Positions 33,884 through 47,026 of a stretch of 64,000 nucleotides of DNA are shown piece after piece. Under the pieces are notes generated by a model. That model saw only the letters and a list, made by a program, of their open reading frames with translations, did no database searches and had not been told where the DNA came from. The stretch lies in NCBI GenBank assembly GCA_036346225.1, contig JARFIW010001177.1:1892501-1956500 (forward strand). Direction: 5' to 3'. This stretch comes from Platerodrilus igneus (Eukaryota > Arthropoda > Insecta > Coleoptera > Lycidae). The translations under genes and the position numbers were made by a program. Position 1 is the stretch's first letter. The number at the start of each line of letters is the position of its first letter.

Positions 33884-35150
33884 TTACAATTGCGTCAATT
33901 TTGCTGGGTCAGTTCGGAGACCATCTTTATTCACAATATATCCCAGATATTGTAACTCTGGTTTACAAAACTCACATTTTGAACTGTTAATTGTTAAATT
34001 AGCGCCTTTCAACTTCTCATACACTTCGTTCAAAATTCTAATATGCTCCTTAAATGTGCTTGAAATAATAATTATATCATCTAAATAAACAAATACCGAT
34101 TGGGATAATGAAAAATCAAAAATAGAGTCCATGAGCCTCTGTAATGTGCCTGGAGCATTGGCCAAACCCATCGGCATTACATTATATTGAAATAATCCGC
34201 GCCTTGGGACAGTAAAGGCTGTTTTTCCTTGCTTTCGTCACTCAAGGGCAATTGCCAGAAAGCTTTTTTTAAATCGATTGAACTGAGATATTTCGCATTG
34301 CGTAATCTATCAAGAATGTCATTTACAAACGGAATGGGATACGCGTCTTTTTTTGTAATTGAATTTAATCGTTTAGCGTCAAAACATACACGAAATTCAC
34401 CTTTTGCTTTTTCTTTACTAATAGCATGGGGAGTTCCACGGGCTATTGCTTGGGCTAATAATGCCTTGTTCAAGCATTGCATCAATTTCTTTATTAGCAT
34501 GTTCCAGCATCGCCGGTGATAATGGGTAATACCTTTGTTTAATTGGTTCAACGTCTTCCGTTATAATATGATGTGAAATTTTAGTGGTTCGGCCTAAGGT
34601 AGGACGATCCAGGGATTGAAATAAAGAAATAACCTTGTTTAATTCAAATTTCTGGTCTTCATTTAAATCGGCCATGACTTTAATGAAATTTAATTTATTC
34701 GTTTCCGCGGAATGAGCATAAAATTCATTTTTTGAAAAATCTACTTTCAATTCAAATAATTGACAAAAATCAATCCCTAACGTTAGGGTACACTCTATTG
34801 AGTCGGAAACTAAAACATTTAAAGAGCGAGTAACCCCGTTTATAGTCAAGGGCAAATTAATTGAACCTAAAATTGATTGTGCAGTACCATCCGCGGTTGT
34901 TAATATAGACGTTTTACATTTTAATTAATTCTAACTTATATTTATCCAATAAACACAAACCATGTCTGCCTAAAATAGAGGTATTCGCGCCGGAATCCAA
35001 CAGTGCAGTATAAGTTTCCTTAAATATCTCGATATTAATATAAGGTCTTGTATCATCTTTTACTTTATAAAAATTTGAAAAAACCTTAGATGATTTACAA
35101 AAATTCTTAACTTTTACTAACCAATCCGACCACGTCTTTTGTCAGCAGCA
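33884..35150 (-). pseudogene. Retrotransposon 1 protease and reverse transcriptase
   Basis: The protease active-site block LLDSGANTSILG lies at about 34985-35020, followed by a stop near 34925 and then the ORF 34418-34855 (protease tail and RT start, GIISPSNSPWNSP). RT continues in 34177-34551 (FRVCFDAKRLN, YLSSIDLKKAFWQLPL) and 33884-34177 (MPMGLANAPGTLQRLMD, catalytic VYLDDIIII, LQYLGYIVNKDG). The YLDD is intact. Frame changes occur near 34420-34440 and 34177. Confidence 0.9.
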
Positions 35151-35199
35151 ATATTATTAAACGAAGAAAAGCAACGGCTGACTACGCGCTTTCCTGTCC

Positions 35200-36565
35200 T
35201 TAGTTTTTTGAATTATTTGAGCAGTTTGGACAATTTGTGGACGTAACTTCCAACTGCCCACAAGAATAACAAAATATTCCGCGTTTCTCCGGACAAGTAT
35301 GAAACGAGTGACCTCGTCTTTTACAGTTGAAACAAATAGTCGAAAATTTTGCTGTGTTTTTAAAATAATTCGAAACGCCGGACCGTGGTAAATTATTATT
35401 AGAAAATGAACTCTGTCGAACTTGACGTTCTAAGATAACTGGTACGTTGGCAGAATCCGAATGTTCCTGTTTAATAAAATGTGTAGGCTTAATGTCTTCT
35501 AAAAGCTTACAACGAGAAATCAAATGGGAAATGTCAGTCACTTCAATTAACGCCAGTTGCGTGGCATAAAAGTCTGTAAATTTCTTTTAATAATTTTTAT
35601 TTGTTCCCTGATTGAAATGGACTTTTCTAATTGAGAAAATAAATTTACCATCTTTGAAATATAAATGGTAGGTGATTCATCGGCGCCTTGCCGTCTGGAT
35701 TTAATTAACATTAAAAGATTCTCTGCATAATCGGCTGAAAGAAAATCTTGTTTCAATTTAAAAATTAATTGTTCCCATGAATTTACTGTATACCGCGTTG
35801 CTCTATACCAATCCAATGCTGAACTGGTGAAAAGATCAATAGCCCCTTCGAAAAGGTCATCTGACGAAACTTTTCTTGCAACTTGCAGTTCTTTGACGCG
35901 TTGAATAAAATCTAAAACCGATATAGAATCAGATTCACCCGAAAACTGTAATCCCCACTTGTGGATCGGGACTGATGTCGTTGTTTTATTCAAGGACTTA
36001 ATTAGCGTACCTAAATCATTACTAGAAATCGAGACCGATGGGGTATTAATGGAAGAAACCGCTGATGCTCCAGGGCATGAACCCTCTGCTGTTGGTGTTA
36101 TTGTAGGATTTTTATTACCGCTAGCCGAACAATAAAGAGGGTTATCGTTAATCTCATTTTCCCCGTTTACCTGTTCTAAAATCTCAAAAGCTCTAATGCA
36201 TTTGGAATGCAGTTCTTTGTGTACTTCTAAAAATTCAATATCGAAATTGACATAATTTAGTCTCTGTGTTACATGCATTAATCTCGTGTTAAGTTTAATA
36301 TATTCTGTCCTTTTAGGAAGAATGGTAAAAGAATTTAAACAGTTTTCTAATTCAAAAATCTTAAGTTTTAATAATTCAATTTCGTCCTTTTGAACGATTT
36401 CAATTTTCTCATACTTAGAAAAACATTACTGTCGACTTTCTCAACAATGAGTTTTCTACGCAATAATTTTCGCTTTTCTAACACACTTAACTTTGTTGGT
36501 TCAACGTTCCTAATTAAAAGTTCATAACTAAGCTCATCGCTTCTTAAAGCTTCTACCACATACAT
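35200..36565 (-). pseudogene. Retrotransposon 1 gag
   Basis: Three open pieces: 36368-36565 (start), 35547-36278 (243 residues with the gag core, including LDFIQRVKEL, SALDWYRATR and FKLKQDFLSADY) and 35200-35541 with zinc knuckles. The first knuckle CFNCKRRGHSFHTC is a complete C-x2-C-x4-H-x4-C. The second CYSCGQLEVTSTNC lacks the histidine. Frame changes fall near 36405 and 35560. Gag forms the virus-like particle and binds RNA. Confidence 0.88.
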
Positions 36566-36708
36566 GACTAACTAAAAGGTAAAAGCCAACAATAACGAAA
36601 CTTGTTCCTAAATCACTAATATTAAACTGTAGTTCTGCCTAACACTAAATAAAAACAAAACAATCTAAAAATTCGTCCGTGTGTTGTTTACCATAATTAC
36701 AATTTTAA

Positions 36709-36725
36709 CCACGTTAATGCGCCAG
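36709..36725 (-). promoter_or_regulatory. Probable primer-binding site of retrotransposon 1
   Basis: On the minus strand the sequence directly after the 5' LTR is CTGGCGCATTAACGTGG. TGG at the start is normal for a tRNA-primed PBS; I cannot name the tRNA. Confidence 0.5.
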
Positions 36726-38166
36726 TGTAATTTTAATATTTACCTACCGCATGAGGGTATCCAATTAACAATAAATAATAAATAACAGGACCTCTAACAC
36801 CATCGTACCCTCACGTTTCGGGACGTTGCCTCGCAAGCTGCAGCAGTCGGTGAAGGGGGGGTTCATTAAACAAACACACTGAGACGAAAATTCGATTGTT
36901 TTATTGAACGAGCTACTAACTAAAACTTCAACTAATTACATATGCATAACAAAATATAAAGTAAATAACCTTATGTACAAAAGGGCGCCACCATGGGAAT
37001 TAAACGGTCCATGGACCAATCGCGGTAATAGCTCTCGTCGCACTTTGTTCGTGGGCGATGAACCAAAATGGCAGAACAGAAAATAAGTCACTTATAGTCT
37101 CCGGCTAGCACAAACACAACTTAACTAAACTTAACTAACAAACATATTTTGAATAGATACAGTTCTAGGTGTACACACCCCAATAACAAAAATTTATTAA
37201 TGCTACCCTAGTCTAATTAACTTGCATAGTGCGACGACCCTTTTAACCACGGGGTCATCTACACCATGAAAAATACGACCTTCTCAAGGGTCAAATAGTA
37301 CCGTAACTTGACTTCGGGCCTGAGCTTTGCATTCTCAGGTAGTCTCGTGGATTAGTGATTAACGACCTCTGACACCGTCGAAACACAATATAATAGAAGA
37401 CCCTTCTAAAACGATGCGGTCTCCAAAGCAATAATAAAACGGATCAATTTACTTGAACTGGGCATTCACCCGGAATTGTATTTTATGGAAGTCGACAAAT
37501 ACTGTTTTAAACAAATAACTGACTTATGCTGCATAACACAGCCTTGAGTTCATAGTAATATCACATATACTAATTACTTACTCAGAGAAATAAATAACTT
37601 AAAACATAACGGCCCGCACTTGACTGCAGAGAAATAAACACATCACTAGTAACCGTTAGCTTTAACCTCTAACGCGTCTGGAAATAAACAACCCCGATTC
37701 CCACCGGCTGGCCTCCTTATATACATTTTGGTTAATTGAAAAGTAACCCCTTTCTTGACGCTCTTACTCGGCTTAGGATGCGCCGGTCGTAAATCTTTAA
37801 TTTTAATTAAAACTGTCAATGCCTAAGATAACCACAACCGTAGCTCTCAGAATTGATTTTAGTTGAGTGCTCAGCTAATTGAAAAATTGCTTCAGACCAC
37901 CCTGACATAAATAGGATCCTAAAGCATGATTGACATCTAATCATAGATATGGACTAATTTGACATGTTTAGTGCCCTTAAAGTAAGTGCCTTTAGAAAAA
38001 TTGATTAACTCTTGGATTAGATCTTTCTGGGAACTTCGCTGAGAAGCTACTTGGGTGATCCTGCAGCCGCTACAATTCTAATAATTAGCATGCTAAAATT
38101 AAACTAGAAACTAACTATTTTTAGGAATACTAGAACTATTAGAGCTTATTAAAACAGTATGTTACA
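36726..38166 (-). repeat. LTR retrotransposon 1, 5' LTR
   Basis: 1441 bp, partner of 30417-31842. Being 5' in element orientation it would hold the promoter; no core motif is assigned. Confidence 0.95.
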
Positions 38167-38170
38167 AACT

Positions 38171-40810
38171 CACTAATCTAAAAGATTTCTTTTCTAACTG
38201 TTTCTAAAAACTCAGACCCACAGACAATCGTTAATATAGCGGCGTTTATATCCAAGATACCAAAAATGAAAACATGGAAACGTGAAAATTAATCCATAAT
38301 TAGTAAAGATAAACACCCTTCGGTGTTAAGAGGTTTACAATGGTAGGGACTTCCATAAAAAAAAACAAAAGATCTGTTCGAAAATATAGGTCACCATAGA
38401 ACATAAAAAAATAGCAGAACACCTACCTACTTGTGGCTTCAGAAACCACAAATGCTTCTTAGCAACACAAAATATAACACGGAAACCACTTTGAAAAATC
38501 AAAGCATCAATACCAACACGTCGTATGGCATCTAAAAATTTACCATCTCCAACTCTTTAATTTCCTTCTGGCGTTCAGGCATAGCTCAGTCAAAAACTTT
38601 GTCGACAAACTAACTGTAGTCCATAAAGAGGCTTTATACACACGTTATCACTCAATTTCTATGAGGTACCAAAAAGCGGTATCTCTTACTGACTTCTTAA
38701 TAACATTAAAATACCTTACATAGTAACCTTAATCTCTCTTAGTCCCTCGTTCAAGAATTTTAAATATACCATACTTTTGAACGTATTCAAAAAGCATCTA
38801 CACCATTATATGGATCCCTTACATCAAAAACTTTACACGTCATATAGTCATAGGCAAATAGAAAAACTGATAATGAAAACTAAAAGATCAATCCACTCGT
38901 CTCAATAACTCTAGAATCCTAACGCAAAAGTTACAGGTCACATTAAATCCAAAAACTACCATAAACCTTCATTAAAAACAAAAGTAGACAAAGAAAGGAA
39001 CACTAAGTAAATCATCCTAGGTAAATTCACAATAGTGAACCATCAAAGAAATTAGGCTTTGCTGATGAATTCGCATGATTTATATAAAGAAAATTTTTTT
39101 AACCACAAAAGATCCTGAAACGTCCTAGAAAAATTTACATAACACTCAATCAAAATTCATACCGACAAAGCATAACAAATTCGATTAGCAAAATTCCACA
39201 GAGAAAAAAGTTGAAATTCTTTTAACCTCCCGATCATGATTCAAAACAAAAAGTTCAGATTTTAATGTGCCATTTACCAGCATTTCAAACATCAAATTTT
39301 TTTCTAAATTATAAGCTTGATTAAAAGTTTTCTTGTGTACTTCATTGTAAAGAAATTTTTAAACAATTAATACAAGAAAGTGATTTTATTCTTACCATTC
39401 CACAACCATATCGAATATATCTTTCTAGAAGCTCTACAAAAACAAAAGATATGTCACTGCTTTAAACAATTTAAGCATCCTGAATATCTATTCGTCTGAG
39501 AGCGTTGTTAAGCAATCGCTCCATTTACCGAAACGCATCACTGAGAACTTCTACAAGAGGAACTGTAATTCTACCTTTCCAACATTTTGTACAGAAACTT
39601 TATTAAAAAGAAATTAATTGGAGCTGTAATTAATTCTATCTGAATCAAAAGCTTGGCTTATGCCAGGCTTATATATTATTAAATTTTAACCTTTTACATA
39701 ACCCGGATAACACAGCGTTATTCTGGATACCTGATAATGCCATCTGAGTAATATATTCTGACAGTAAGTTTTTTCAAATCATTCTAACTTTAGTGCTGGA
39801 GTTCGAGGTAACCTTCTGAATAAATTTTTTATAGAATATAATATACTAATGGCTCAACCTTCTTCTGGTAACAAGTTCTTATGGCGTCCTAAATTTCATC
39901 TTTTAGGTGGTCAGGTAAAAAAATTCTCCATTAAATGCCTAACTAGAGAGTTTTTAATACTCCAAAACCTAATAAAAGCATTAATGGTGAGCATCTCGAC
40001 AATTGAATTAAACAGATTCACCAAATGTGCCCTTGAAGAAACATCACTCCTCTGAAAGCTGTCCAGAAAAGAATAAATGCTTTGAATCTCTCGAAAATTT
40101 TGTAGACAACGAACTAATAGTAAAGGGGGCGAAATTAAAGTAACCGTCTGCACCAAACTTGAAGCTTCGGTCTCCTAAGGATAACCTAGAGGAGGTTAAA
40201 TTACAGATTTGTACTTGTAGCTGCTTTATTAAATAAATGCGCCTCTAAAACAAGAATAAAGGTCAAACCTTTATTTCGAAACTCCATGTCAAGTTGTAAA
40301 ATTATATATACGGCTTTATTAGAAACATGATTTATTCTAGATTGCATCCTTATAAATGTGGTCTTAAAACAATGTCTCTCAAGTCTACCAAGTGTTTTTG
40401 ATAGACTCTAAGTAAGTAATTATTACAGCAATTTTGATTTGAAAAGCAATACTATATTCTAAGAGATCTATTAAACAATCTCACTTGTGAGGTTCTTTGC
40501 ACAATAATCTATAAGAATCCTTTCTTTTCTCCTTCACATGTATAATTGAAATCACTTTTCTATTAAGAACCTCATTCTCCATCCAACTATTTTTGCAATA
40601 AATGTATCTCTTGGAAACATTTCGCCTAAAAAATTTATATAGAAAATGGTATAACAAGAGCAATATAAACCTTAAAGGGAAATTTCTATTTACCAAAAAC
40701 AAAAGCATTGTAGCAGTGGCGTAAATATCACAGTGCATTTTAAATTATAATTTGGACCTACCTACAATTCAAGCCGCAATAAATGAGACATACGATAAAT
40801 TAGCAATGAA
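38171..40810. other. No gene recognised
   Basis: AT-rich sequence without convincing ORFs or repeats. The small ORFs at 39849-40156 and 40481-40738 look random. Confidence 0.5.
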
Positions 40811-40989
40811 ATTATAAATATCTATGGTTCCGGGTTGGGACCGTGTCATTTTATAAACTAAGGTCGACGTTTCGCCCACTTTTGTAAGGGCTTTTTGTCA
40901 TGATGGAGCCGCGTACAAAACAGGGAGAAACGTCGACCTTAGTTTATAAAATGACACGGTCCCTACCCGGAACCATAAATACTTATAAT
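40811..40989. mobile_element. Foldback/MITE-like element with 63 bp inverted arms
   Basis: Arms 40811-40873 and 40927-40989 are reverse complements with about three to four mismatches. The inner 51 bp (TATGGTTCCGGG...GACGTTTC) are nearly perfect. The spacer is 53 bp. No coding capacity. Direct flanking duplication was not evident. Confidence 0.85.
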
Positions 40990-42699
40990 GCCTCCGCGCG
41001 TGAAGGCCTCTGACAATAAGTAATAAAAGCTTAACATTTAATGTACCCCGATAGGATTATAAACAAAATTCAATGTAAACCCCATAAAAGTATGCTAATT
41101 AGTGCACTGGCAAAATTAAAACACTTTACAAATAAAACCAAAAGAATTTACTTCTGACCCATTATTACACACGCTAAATTTATGCTTTGAGTACCTACCG
41201 TGTTGCTGACGTAGAATTGTATATCGAGCTCCGCGTTGCTGGTGTCATTTTTGTGTGGCACATTATCACTATAAGACCAGAACAAAATCTTTAATTAAAG
41301 ACCGATTAGATGTTAATAGGAAATTCTTCTGAAATTTGCTCACAGACGAAGAAAATAGAATAAATGTCAAGCGTAAATGAAAAACTTCACAAGAAAAAAC
41401 AACTAGCAGGTAATAGGACTATGGTGGGTGGCATGACTGAGGAGGGGAGAGCTGAAGGGGGTCAAACAAAAAGATGTAGTGGAGATCACCTAACTAGGGT
41501 TAAAACTGAAAAAGAGTGGTTAGGGTCCCTTCAAATAAAAGATAAAATTAGACGGAAATTACTAAACACTGTTTCAAAGATTCCTACGCGAAATACATCA
41601 CTTCTTACTTAATCCTCAAGGCACACCAATGTATACCCTTTTTAAACTTAATAGACCAAAAATATGTTAAGCGCACCTACTTTCTGAATAAACCACACGC
41701 ACATATAACAAAATTTCCTGCAGCAATTAATCAACGAAGCCCTTGCTAACTAGTAAACCTTGTACTACAAAAACAACCTACAAAATCAGTTAAATAATGG
41801 GTATATGTTCATAAAATCTTTAAATGAAAATATTTCCTTACCCTCGTAACCACCTCTGGAAATACTACTAATCCCGAAAGTGATTTATAAGTGACTCTAT
41901 ATTCATGAGTAATTCAATAACCAAAAAATTAGGCCAGAAACCCTAAATTTAATGTAATGTTCGGAACAAGAAAAATAAACTTTTTATTACATAAAGAACA
42001 AGTTCCCAAACTAGATTTCAACTTGCTTAAGATTTTGATTATAGGTTAGTATTTTTATCCATCTGTCTACAAAAGAAGTAAGCTGTTACTTAAAATAGTT
42101 CATTTCTTAATGAGCTTAAGCTCTTTTAAAAACAAAAAAATTAATTAAATGTCACGAAGTGCGCGTATCGTTCAAAAAATTGTATTTCAATAGCAAAAAA
42201 ACTTGATTAATAAAATAGGGCATCCTTTTTATGACATTTATATATTCGTAATGTGAAATCATCACATCTAGGTTTAAAAATATTACAGGACAAGCATACG
42301 GTTCAGACTGATAATATAAATTTAGCATGCTAGTTTAAATCAAATTATCAGTCTTTTAGTAAAGTGCAAGTTAATCACGGGCCAAAAATGATTAATGAAT
42401 TCACTACAAATCTAGCAATAAAATTGTAAGCCCTTCTGGCGCGTAATAAGAATTACTGGTCTGCCGTGGTGATCGACCAAGGGCAGCAGAGGAAAGATCC
42501 CCGATTTCGTACAAAACGAATATCATAAGTCGTTATCACCATCACCCATTAAAAATTGATTTACATAATTCTGGAGAAACTGCAGCAGCATTCTTCCACT
42601 ATTCTTTGATGTATCAACAATTAAACGACATGACTAGATCCACACATCACACGATTAAAACTTAACATCCAAAATCTGAATTTAACATAACACTCACCT
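40990..42699. other. No gene recognised
   Basis: AT-rich. The 82-residue ORF at 41364-41612 has a GC-richer patch (41400-41530) but no known domain. Confidence 0.5.
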
Positions 42700-42712
42700 T
42701 GTCGTAACAAGA

Positions 42713-43160
42713 TTTAAACAGTATCCGTTTTTGTGTTGTAAATTGTTGTAAATCGTAAAGGTTTCCTAAGAATTTAAAATTGTATAAATTTTGAAAATCT
42801 TACCGTTGACGATCCATTCACGAAACTAAATCGTAACTTGCATCAACGGCCACTAGGAGTGTATTAGGTACCCTCTTTCACCGTGAGGAGCTAAAGCATT
42901 ATTTTTGCCTTAAAAATTTTACCGCTCAAAATGACTAGTAAGGTACAACCTTTGCAACCATAATGGGCATCTTGCAAACCTCACAAGTTCACAAATTCGA
43001 ATGCATTTGAATAATACCCAGGAAACAAGTACCGAAACTAGAAAATTGAACAAATTAAAGTCGTTTACACCCAAGTGGTTGAAGGAAATAATATGTTTTA
43101 AAAATATCAAACAATCAACGGATGACAGAAAAATTATTATGCCACAATATAGAAGAAAAA
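42713..43160. repeat. Dispersed repeat copy B
   Basis: Collinear, diverged match to 29920-30416, including ATCTTGCAAACC, TTTGAATAATACC and GTCGTTTACACCCAAG. Family unknown. Confidence 0.65.
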
Positions 43161-43198
43161 TTATAATATGAAAATATTGTGTGTTACAATTAGTAAAT

Positions 43199-44300
43199 AC
43201 ACGCGCGGCAAAAATGATAGTATCTAGTCATAAAGCACATTGGCTTACAGAAAATACGAAAAACTATGAAAAATATCGATTTGGTAAGATGCGATGCTAC
43301 CAAATCTAACACGAACTGGAATAAGTACAAGGGTTTGCGTAACAATACACTAACAGCTATCAAGGCTGCAAAACAGTTATACTCGGAAAGTATTATAAAT
43401 CAAAGTAACGCACGTAAAATACCAGGTGGTTTTCAATCCCTCAATGTAAAAGCTGTGGCTGATTTATATATCCCCTGGGAATTATCCGACGCAAAAAAAC
43501 CTAAATAATTGCATTTGATCCTTCCTACAAAATAATAATTATTTTGCTCTGAACGAATTAATTATTGTGCAAACACTATCTTTAAAGGCTGAGAAAACTT
43601 TAAATTTCAGCTACATGTAGAGGAAGTGTACCGAATACTATTACATGGTCTTAAAAGAAACGCCCCAGGAGATAAAATATCACGACTGTTATTTATATCT
43701 TACACATTATAAATTTCCAAATATTGAATGGGTACTTTCCTGGTATTTAGAAAGGAGAAATGTGTTGTCCCATTCCTGAGACCTCAAAATCAATTAACTA
43801 TTCCAACCTGCTGTTAGTAGTATTTTATCTTGTTTATCGAAAGCATTTCAAAATATATTTTATGGGCAAATATGTTGTAACGGCGATATACCTGCAAGTT
43901 AATAATTTGGGTTTTGATATAAATATAGCGTGCATATCTCTGAGTGTTTAGTTTACAATGGCATAATCAAGTAAGAACAAGAAAACATGTAATTTGTATT
44001 TGCTTTATTTGACTTCTCGAAAGCGCCTGCTAATCTCAAACAAAATTTATATTCTGTAGATTAAAGCACCATGATATTCTGCTATATCGGTATCCTTCAT
44101 TTATTCATCTCTGAACAACCCAAAACACCTATAAACAAAAGTGATGATATATCTTTAATGACAAGTATTATAACAGGAGTTCCAAAAGGATCATTTCTAG
44201 GTTCGTTGATTTTTATATTATATAATAAGTACTTATTATCATCAATCCAGCACTGTATAGTACAACCGTATTTTATGATTTTCAAATCTATTTAAGTTTC
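43199..44300 (+). pseudogene. Decayed LINE fragment (linker and reverse transcriptase)
   Basis: The ORF 43266-43508 contains NWNKYKGLRNNTLTAIKAAK and an ADLYIPWELSD end, the segment between endonuclease and RT of CR1/Jockey-type LINEs. At 44071-44295 GVPKGSFLGSLIFILY is the RT palm motif that normally precedes the catalytic YADD, which is not seen. The region between is full of stops. 5' and 3' ends are not identifiable. It is unrelated to the LINE at 1391. Confidence 0.75.
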
Positions 44301-44806
44301 CTGGAATGTGATATTCATTGCCGAGAATTGTATCAATAAAATTGATTAATTATTCGTCTCTTCAATTTTGCTGCTGGACGTAAAGTAAACTAATATAATT
44401 GAAATGATTTTATTACCCTTCGTAGCATATGTGGTTTCGGTCAATTGTTAACAGAGCGCAAGTGTAACAGACAAAACGAAAGAACACTTACCCAAATATA
44501 TGTTTCTATCCCACGGCTAGCAAATCAAACTCCTTGAACGTTTTAGACCACTCAAAAAACAGAGTAGAAACTTAACTTAGAGACAAGAAAGGAATACACG
44601 ATAATTCACTTCTAACATAAACTTGCCGAAAGAAAAATTAAACAAAACAAACAGCAGCAATAAATATAAAAAAGAACGTTACGTAGACGACTCTACTTAT
44701 CTTTTTCGAGACAGATAATTGTCCGTCTGTTAAATTTGTGCAAGAACTGCATTATAATCAAATCAAACACGTGCTGGACACTATAAATAAAACAACTGTT
44801 TACATA
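44301..44806. other. No feature recognised
   Basis: Possibly the tail of the decayed LINE. No ORF or repeat supported. Confidence 0.4.
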
Positions 44807-46345
44807 CTGGGGGTTCCTAAATATCATGTACATTCGAAAGGGTGTGATTCTTTGGCGAATTTTATGAATAAAAATTAATATAAACTTAGACCCGCAAACG
44901 CTTCATTTCTGATCTACAGGGTATTAAAGTATCGAAATTTTTTTGGTTTTTTCTTTATAGCTCCTGCAGTTTCTGAGATATTAAGATCAAATTTGGAATA
45001 TAGGTTACGCTGTAGAACTTACATCATTGAAAATGTCGAATGGTTGTGAGAATCTACAGGACGGTAGTTTTTCGGAGGTCATGCCCCCTTTTCTCCCCCT
45101 AAACTTTTTTGAGGTGCGCCACTGGTAGATTTTAAAACACAAAATTAATTTTTTGTTTTGTTTAGAAACTGTTTGGTATCTTTCAGTTTATTCATATGTA
45201 TTACCGTTATTCAGGAAAATAACAAGAAACTATTTTCTGCGACGAAGCAAGTATTTACAATACAAAAAATTTACAATCCAAAATCTAAATGCTAACTATA
45301 ACAAGGAAAACGTGTTAAAGCAAATGTTGAAAGTGACCTCCTCCAGCCATTATACATGCTCCCACTCATCTTCTCGTTGATGCCTGTACTCTTTCGAACT
45401 CCCGAGGAGTATTTCTTACGGTTTCAGATGCAGCTATAACTCCAATTCGCAAATCTTCAACATCATTCACTGATGCTGTATGCACTTGAGATTTGAGATG
45501 CCCCCAAAGGAAGAATCTAAGCTATTTAAGTCAGGGGATTTAGGGGGCCGTGACTGAGATCCACCCCGTCCTATCCACTTGTTCTCATACAATTCATTGA
45601 AATATTCCCTTGCTAAAATAGAAAAATATGGCGAAGAGCCATCGTGCAAATACCACATTTCGTTTCTCAGCAAAAGAGGTAAGTTTTCGAGTAATAAAAG
45701 CAGTTCGTGTTGCAAAAAGTACCTGTATGAGTGACCAGTAAGTCGATCAGGCAAAAAAGGACAAATCAATTGATCCCCGATTATACCACCGAATACATTT
45801 AATGAGAAATGCACCTGAAAATGCGTCTCTACAATTTGATGTGAATTGTGTTCAGCCCATATGTAATTGTGAAAATTTATACAATGGCTTCATTAATAAA
45901 AAGGATTTTACAGTCGAAATTTGGGTTTACTGCTTAGCTTATTTAGGTACCACAAACAGAAACTAATCCTTAAAGGAAAATCTCGAGGCAGGAGTGTCTA
46001 CACCCTTTGAGTGTGGTAAGAGTGTAATAGAGAATCACGCAGGATATGCCAAACAATTTTTCTGGTGCAAGTGACCGGATGTTCTATTTCGTTTACAACA
46101 GCTCCTGCGATCTGTGGTGTTCTAACGGTACGTGATCTACCTGCATCATTGGTATTTTTAATAAGAGTTCAACTTGCTATAAGACACCTATGAATATCCG
46201 AAAATACTCGTTGATCAAGTATCATTCTATTAGGCTAGCGTTTTATGTACAGACAATTGGCTTCTCGTGCATTTCCATTCGCAGTGCCATAGATAAAATA
46301 CATTTCAGTTATTTCAGAATTTGTAAAATTTGGCATTTTTAAAAG
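44807..46345 (-). pseudogene. Mariner element and transposase, decayed
   Basis: Minus-strand transposase remains run from about 46330 (an FTNSEITEMYFIYG-like start) through NDAGRSRTVRTPQIAG (about 46150) and VWHILRDSLLHSYH (about 46040) to the ORF 45467-45814 with VFGGIIGDQLICPF, MWYLHDGSSPYF and PPKSPDLNSLD, the second and third catalytic Asp blocks. Stops and frame changes are frequent. The 3' end (44807-45155) matches the fragment at 56095-56438 in inverse and starts with CTGGGGGTTCCTAAATATC next to TA. The other terminus is not identified. Confidence 0.82.
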
Positions 46346-46976
46346 ATTATAACAAGTACTTAAAACAATTTTACACCATAAAGTCTACGATTTATTTTAA
46401 TTTAATAAACATAGGCAAGCACAGGCTACGAGTTCAAATGCAAAGCGATATAGATTTTGGACCTTTGAAAGCTTCTTTTACAAAAGTCTTTATTTCCAAA
46501 AAACGCTCCTATCAAGTGTACCTTATTTATATAGTAATTACAATAATGATTTCACAACCTGGACCTTATATTTATTAACGTTTTAATTAATAAATGTTCA
46601 AAGTTACTAGTTACTAATGAGTAGCTGACCAACCAACAATATTAAAGTTATGAAGTTCGAGACTGACTGGCTATGATGGACTCTTCAGGATATTTAAGCG
46701 ATCCCTGCCTTCGCATCATCTTGTAGAAAGTGCGGATCTCATGTCTGCTTTTTCTTGATACAATACATTGTATTACTTCTTAGTAATCTGAATTCTAACA
46801 ATTGCTGTCTTATAACCTATTGTGACCTGCACCTGCAGTATCATGTTACGCCTGGAATAGAAAGTAGTTACTTCCTTTCTCACGTCTGATTATGAACTTT
46901 CATTAACCTTTTATAATGTGTCCTTCAATTATACAATGTAACAATCTATTTCTTAAGATTTAATTGTTGCATTTGA

Positions 46977-46978
<2 letters not shown>
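46346..46978. other. No gene recognised
   Basis: The ORF at 46330-46578 runs opposite the mariner start and has no domain. The rest is AT-rich. Confidence 0.45.

Positions 46979-47023
<45 letters not shown>
46979..47023. repeat. (TA)n microsatellite, left flank of retrotransposon 2
   Basis: About 45 bp of TA repeats directly before the LTR. The same microsatellite resumes at 55845 after the other LTR, so the element split it. Confidence 0.95.

Positions 47024-47026
<3 letters not shown>

Larger units (their letters stand above)
30417..38166 (-). mobile_element. Ty3/Gypsy LTR retrotransposon 1
   Basis: 7.75 kb element on the minus strand with LTRs at 30417-31842 and 36726-38166 starting TG and ending CA, flanked by the 4 bp duplication AACT (30413-30416 and 38167-38170). 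The order protease, RT, RNase H, integrase on the minus strand is that of Ty3/Gypsy. No env-like ORF lies between integrase and the 3' LTR. Internal ORFs are interrupted, so it is probably non-autonomous. Confidence 0.95.

Noticed and set aside
41364..41612. 82-residue ORF as host gene exon
   Set aside because: No recognisable domain, no splice context and no repeat copy to support coding.
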